A stretch of DNA of 64,000 bases from Hyphomicrobium sp. Lineage in GTDB: Bacteria; Pseudomonadota; Alphaproteobacteria; Rhizobiales; Hyphomicrobiaceae. Positions within the stretch are counted from its first letter, which is position 1. Every line of letters begins with the position of its first letter. The stretch spans positions 124,001 through 188,000 of the forward strand of contig NZ_WBUE01000004.1 of the NCBI RefSeq assembly GCF_009026145.1, read 5' to 3'. Shown piece by piece: positions 61,964-64,000 of the stretch. The notes under the pieces were generated by a model. It was given only the letters and a program-made list of their open reading frames with translations. It did not search any database and had not been told where the DNA came from. The position numbers were made by a program, and so were the translations under genes.

Positions 61964-63095
61964 CGCGCAGCGCTTCTAGCAGCGCCTCGACGGCCAATTC
62001 GGCGGCTGTGCCCATCCCGTACCACAGCGGCAGCCGCACCAGTCGGTCGGGAAGCGTATCGGTGTTCGTCATGGCGCCATGCGTGCGCGTCAGCTTCTTC
62101 CCCGCCGGTGAGGAGTGCAGCGGAATATAGTGGAACGTCGCGGAAACGTTTCGCGCCTTCATGTCGGCGATGACGTCGTTGCGCAGCTGCTGGCTCGGCA
62201 GCAGCACGTAATAGATGTGGGCATTGTGAGTACACTCCACCGGCACGATGGGACGCCGCAGCAGCCCTGCCTTTTCCGCCTCGGCGAGCGCGGAATGATA
62301 GAAGCTCCACGTGGCCATGCGGTCGGCAATGATGGCCTCCGCCTGCTCCAGTTGCGCCTGCAGGAAGGCGGCGGTGATCTCGCTCGGAAGCAGCGAGGAG
62401 CCCTTGTCCACCCACGTGTACTTGTCGACCTGGCCGAGCATGAAGGCGGTGCGGTTGGTCCCCTTCTCGGCGATCACCCGCGCCTTCAGGTATGGCACCT
62501 TGGGTGACAGCGCGATGGCGCCACCCTCGCCGCTGACGATGTTTTTGGTCTCGTGGAAGCTGAAGCAGCCCATATCGGCGAGAGCACCGGCGGGGCGCCC
62601 CTTGTAGGTGGAGAGGATCGCCTGCGCGGCATCCTCGACGACCACCAGGCCGTGGTGGCGGGCAATGGCGTTGATGGCATCCATGTCGGCACACACGCCA
62701 GCATAATGAACGACGAAAATCGCCTTCGTGCGGGGCGTTATCGCGTCCTCGACAAGCGCCTCATCGATATTGAGCGTGTCGGGACGCATATCCACGAACA
62801 CGGGCGTTCCGCCCTGCATTACGACGGCATTTGCCGTCGACACGAACGTGAACGAGGGCATGATCACCTCGTCGCCGGGGCCGATGTCGCACAGCATCGC
62901 CGCCAGCTCGAGGGCTTTCGTGCATGACGTCGTCAGAAGCGCGTTGGGCACCGACAGTCGCTCGCAGATCCAATTCTGGCACCAGCGCGAATGCACACCG
63001 TCGGCGGCGAGATGCCGCGACTGAAGGGCCTCGGTGATCAACTCGATCTCGCGGCCGACGATCGGGGCGCGGTTGAATGGGACTGCAGGGTGCAC
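61947..63095 (-). CDS. wecE: dTDP-4-amino-4,6-dideoxygalactose transaminase
   Basis: This PLP enzyme aminates dTDP-4-keto-6-deoxyglucose with glutamate to give dTDP-4-amino-4,6-dideoxygalactose (Fuc4N). A GTG at 63095 after GAGG gives 382 residues. DEVIMPSFTFVSTANAVV, HYAGVCADMDAI, the PLP Asp155 in VVEDAAQA, and the Schiff-base Lys184 in CFSFHETKNIVSGEGG closely follow E. coli WecE (376 residues). So does GTNRTAFMLGQVDKYTW. The longer upstream frame with its His run is not conserved. Confidence 0.92.
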   Translation of the reverse strand: MHPAVPFNRAPIVGREIELITEALQSRHLAADGVHSRWCQNWICERLSVPNALLTTSCTKALELAAMLCDIGPGDEVIMPSFTFVSTANAVVMQGGTPVFVDMRPDTLNIDEALVEDAITPRTKAIFVVHYAGVCADMDAINAIARHHGLVVVEDAAQAILSTYKGRPAGALADMGCFSFHETKNIVSGEGGAIALSPKVPYLKARVIAEKGTNRTAFMLGQVDKYTWVDKGSSLLPSEITAAFLQAQLEQAEAIIADRMATWSFYHSALAEAEKAGLLRRPIVPVECTHNAHIYYVLLPSQQLRNDVIADMKARNVSATFHYIPLHSSPAGKKLTRTHGAMTNTDTLPDRLVRLPLWYGMGTAAELAVEALLEALRAKVGA

Positions 63096-63269
63096 GCTAT
63101 CCTCGTGGTGATGATGTTTGCGCGACCACCGCGGCAGCATGCTTCGTGCCGCCGATTTTTCGGTCCGCGCGAGGGTTAAGTATAGTGAGAGATTGACCCT
63201 CCGCACCGGCACTCTGCGCGCATAGTTTATGCGTCATCCGGTTGGGACAAGAACGTGAGCAGGCGGGGA

Positions 63270-64000
63270 ATGAAGAACAAGACAATCTTGGTCACTGGTG
63301 CCGGCGGCTATATCGGCTCGGTCCTCGTTCCGCGTCTGCTCGAAGCCGGCTCGAACGTCATTGCCGTCGACCGATTCTTCTTTGGCGGGCAGCGTCTGCC
63401 GGCCCACCCCAATCTAACGAGGCTGCGCACCGACGTGCGCACGCTCGAGCCCTCCGTCTTCGAAGGTCTCGACGCCGTCGTCGACTTGGCCGCTCTCTCC
63501 AACGATCCTCTCGGCGATGCATTCACCGACGAGACGTGGGAGATCAACCATCAGTCGCGTGCCCGCAATGCTCGCTTCGCCAAGTCCGCCGGCGTTCCCC
63601 GCTATGTCATCCCCTCGTCCTGCTCGATCTACGGCTTCTTCCCGCCCTCGCAGATCCTCGACGAGGACTGCACGCCCAACCCGCTCACCGTCTATGCCAA
63701 GGCCAACCTAGCCGCCGAGCAGGACATCCGGCCGCTGGCGTCGAGCGATTTCGTGGTCGGCGTCATCCGCTTTGCGACGCTGTTCGGCGTCAGCCCGCGC
63801 ATGCGCTTCGATCTCGCCATCAACGGCATGACCGAGACGGCCTGGCGTACCGGCAAGCTCGCCCTGATGCGCGACGGCACCCAGTGGCGCCCGATGATCC
63901 ACGTTCGCGATGCCGCCCGCGCCATCGAATTCATGCTCGATGCCGATGCCGATGCCATCAACGGCCGGGTCTTCAACGCCGGCTCCAACGAGCTGAACGT
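63270..64000 (+). CDS. NAD-dependent sugar epimerase/dehydratase, partial
   Basis: The gene is open from ATG at 63270 (or GTG 63255) to the window edge, 243 codons. It has the NAD motif TGAGGYIGSVL (residues 9-19), a DLAALSND segment, and catalytic SSCSIYG with YAKAN (Tyr and Lys four apart). These mark the extended short-chain dehydrogenase family acting on nucleotide sugars. It is divergent from wecE with a 174-base gap between them. Exact substrate cannot be told. Confidence 0.88.
   Translation, partial: MKNKTILVTGAGGYIGSVLVPRLLEAGSNVIAVDRFFFGGQRLPAHPNLTRLRTDVRTLEPSVFEGLDAVVDLAALSNDPLGDAFTDETWEINHQSRARNARFAKSAGVPRYVIPSSCSIYGFFPPSQILDEDCTPNPLTVYAKANLAAEQDIRPLASSDFVVGVIRFATLFGVSPRMRFDLAINGMTETAWRTGKLALMRDGTQWRPMIHVRDAARAIEFMLDADADAINGRVFNAGSNELN

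Overview
The window is high-GC DNA that reads as an alphaproteobacterial chromosome, most likely order Hyphomicrobiales (Rhizobiales). The reasons are gene order and protein style: one unbroken run of translation and transcription genes, a zinc-lid adenylate kinase inside it, several ribosomal proteins with Ala/Lys-rich tails, and TTGAC/TATA-type promoters. The genus is not resolved.

Region 1 (1-31.9 kb, all minus strand; read from high to low coordinate) is the essential macromolecular synthesis block: tRNA-Trp, secE, nusG, rplK, rplA, rplJ, rplL, rpoB, rpoC, then the str operon (rpsL, rpsG, fusA, tuf), the S10 operon (rpsJ to rpsQ), the spc operon (rplN to secY, adk) and the alpha operon (rpsM, rpsK, rpoA, rplQ). 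Many junctions are ATGA or TGATG overlaps. The longer gaps hold structured leaders. The rpsM and rpsL leaders each follow a good sigma-70-like promoter and contain a stem-loop followed by a U run, and the tuf-rpsJ gap contains two mutually exclusive hairpins.

Region 2 (31.9-36.5 kb) holds a YbjQ-family protein, a Tat-exported DUF3047-like protein, a secreted DUF2380/DUF3280-like protein and, divergent from these, a membrane histidine kinase with an overlapping NarL-type response regulator. A 17-bp palindrome lies in the divergent promoter region.

Region 3 (36.5-38.1 kb) is a 1.5-kb remnant of an integrative element at the 3' end of tRNA-Gly(TCC). It has 45-bp direct repeats as attachment sites, paired TTGGCAGT repeats at both ends, three small genes (one YopX-like) and no integrase.

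Region 4 (38.1-46 kb) is a metabolic and stress group on the minus strand: zinc alcohol dehydrogenase, cytochrome c, P-type cation ATPase, a small conserved protein, and an ADP-forming acyl-CoA synthetase fused to a GNAT domain. There is one exact FNR/FixK-type box (TTGA-N6-TCAA) and one near match. Region 5 (45.7-51.3 kb) holds a PepSY-like protein (minus strand) and a plus-strand heavy-metal efflux group: a His-rich exported protein, a CzcB-like adaptor and a CzcA-like pump, with no outer-membrane CzcC. An omega-aminotransferase follows.

Region 6 (52.8-64 kb) is an exopolysaccharide locus: GumC/Wzz-like chain-length protein, GT4 glycosyltransferase, GumK-like glycosyltransferase, secreted beta-helix protein, Wzx-like flippase and Wzy-like polymerase on the minus strand; a divergent GT4 glycosyltransferase; WecE aminotransferase; and an NAD-dependent epimerase cut by the window edge. 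Together they suggest Wzx/Wzy-dependent export of a heteropolysaccharide that may contain a 4-amino-4,6-dideoxyhexose. No CRISPR array, rRNA operon or intact transposase was seen.
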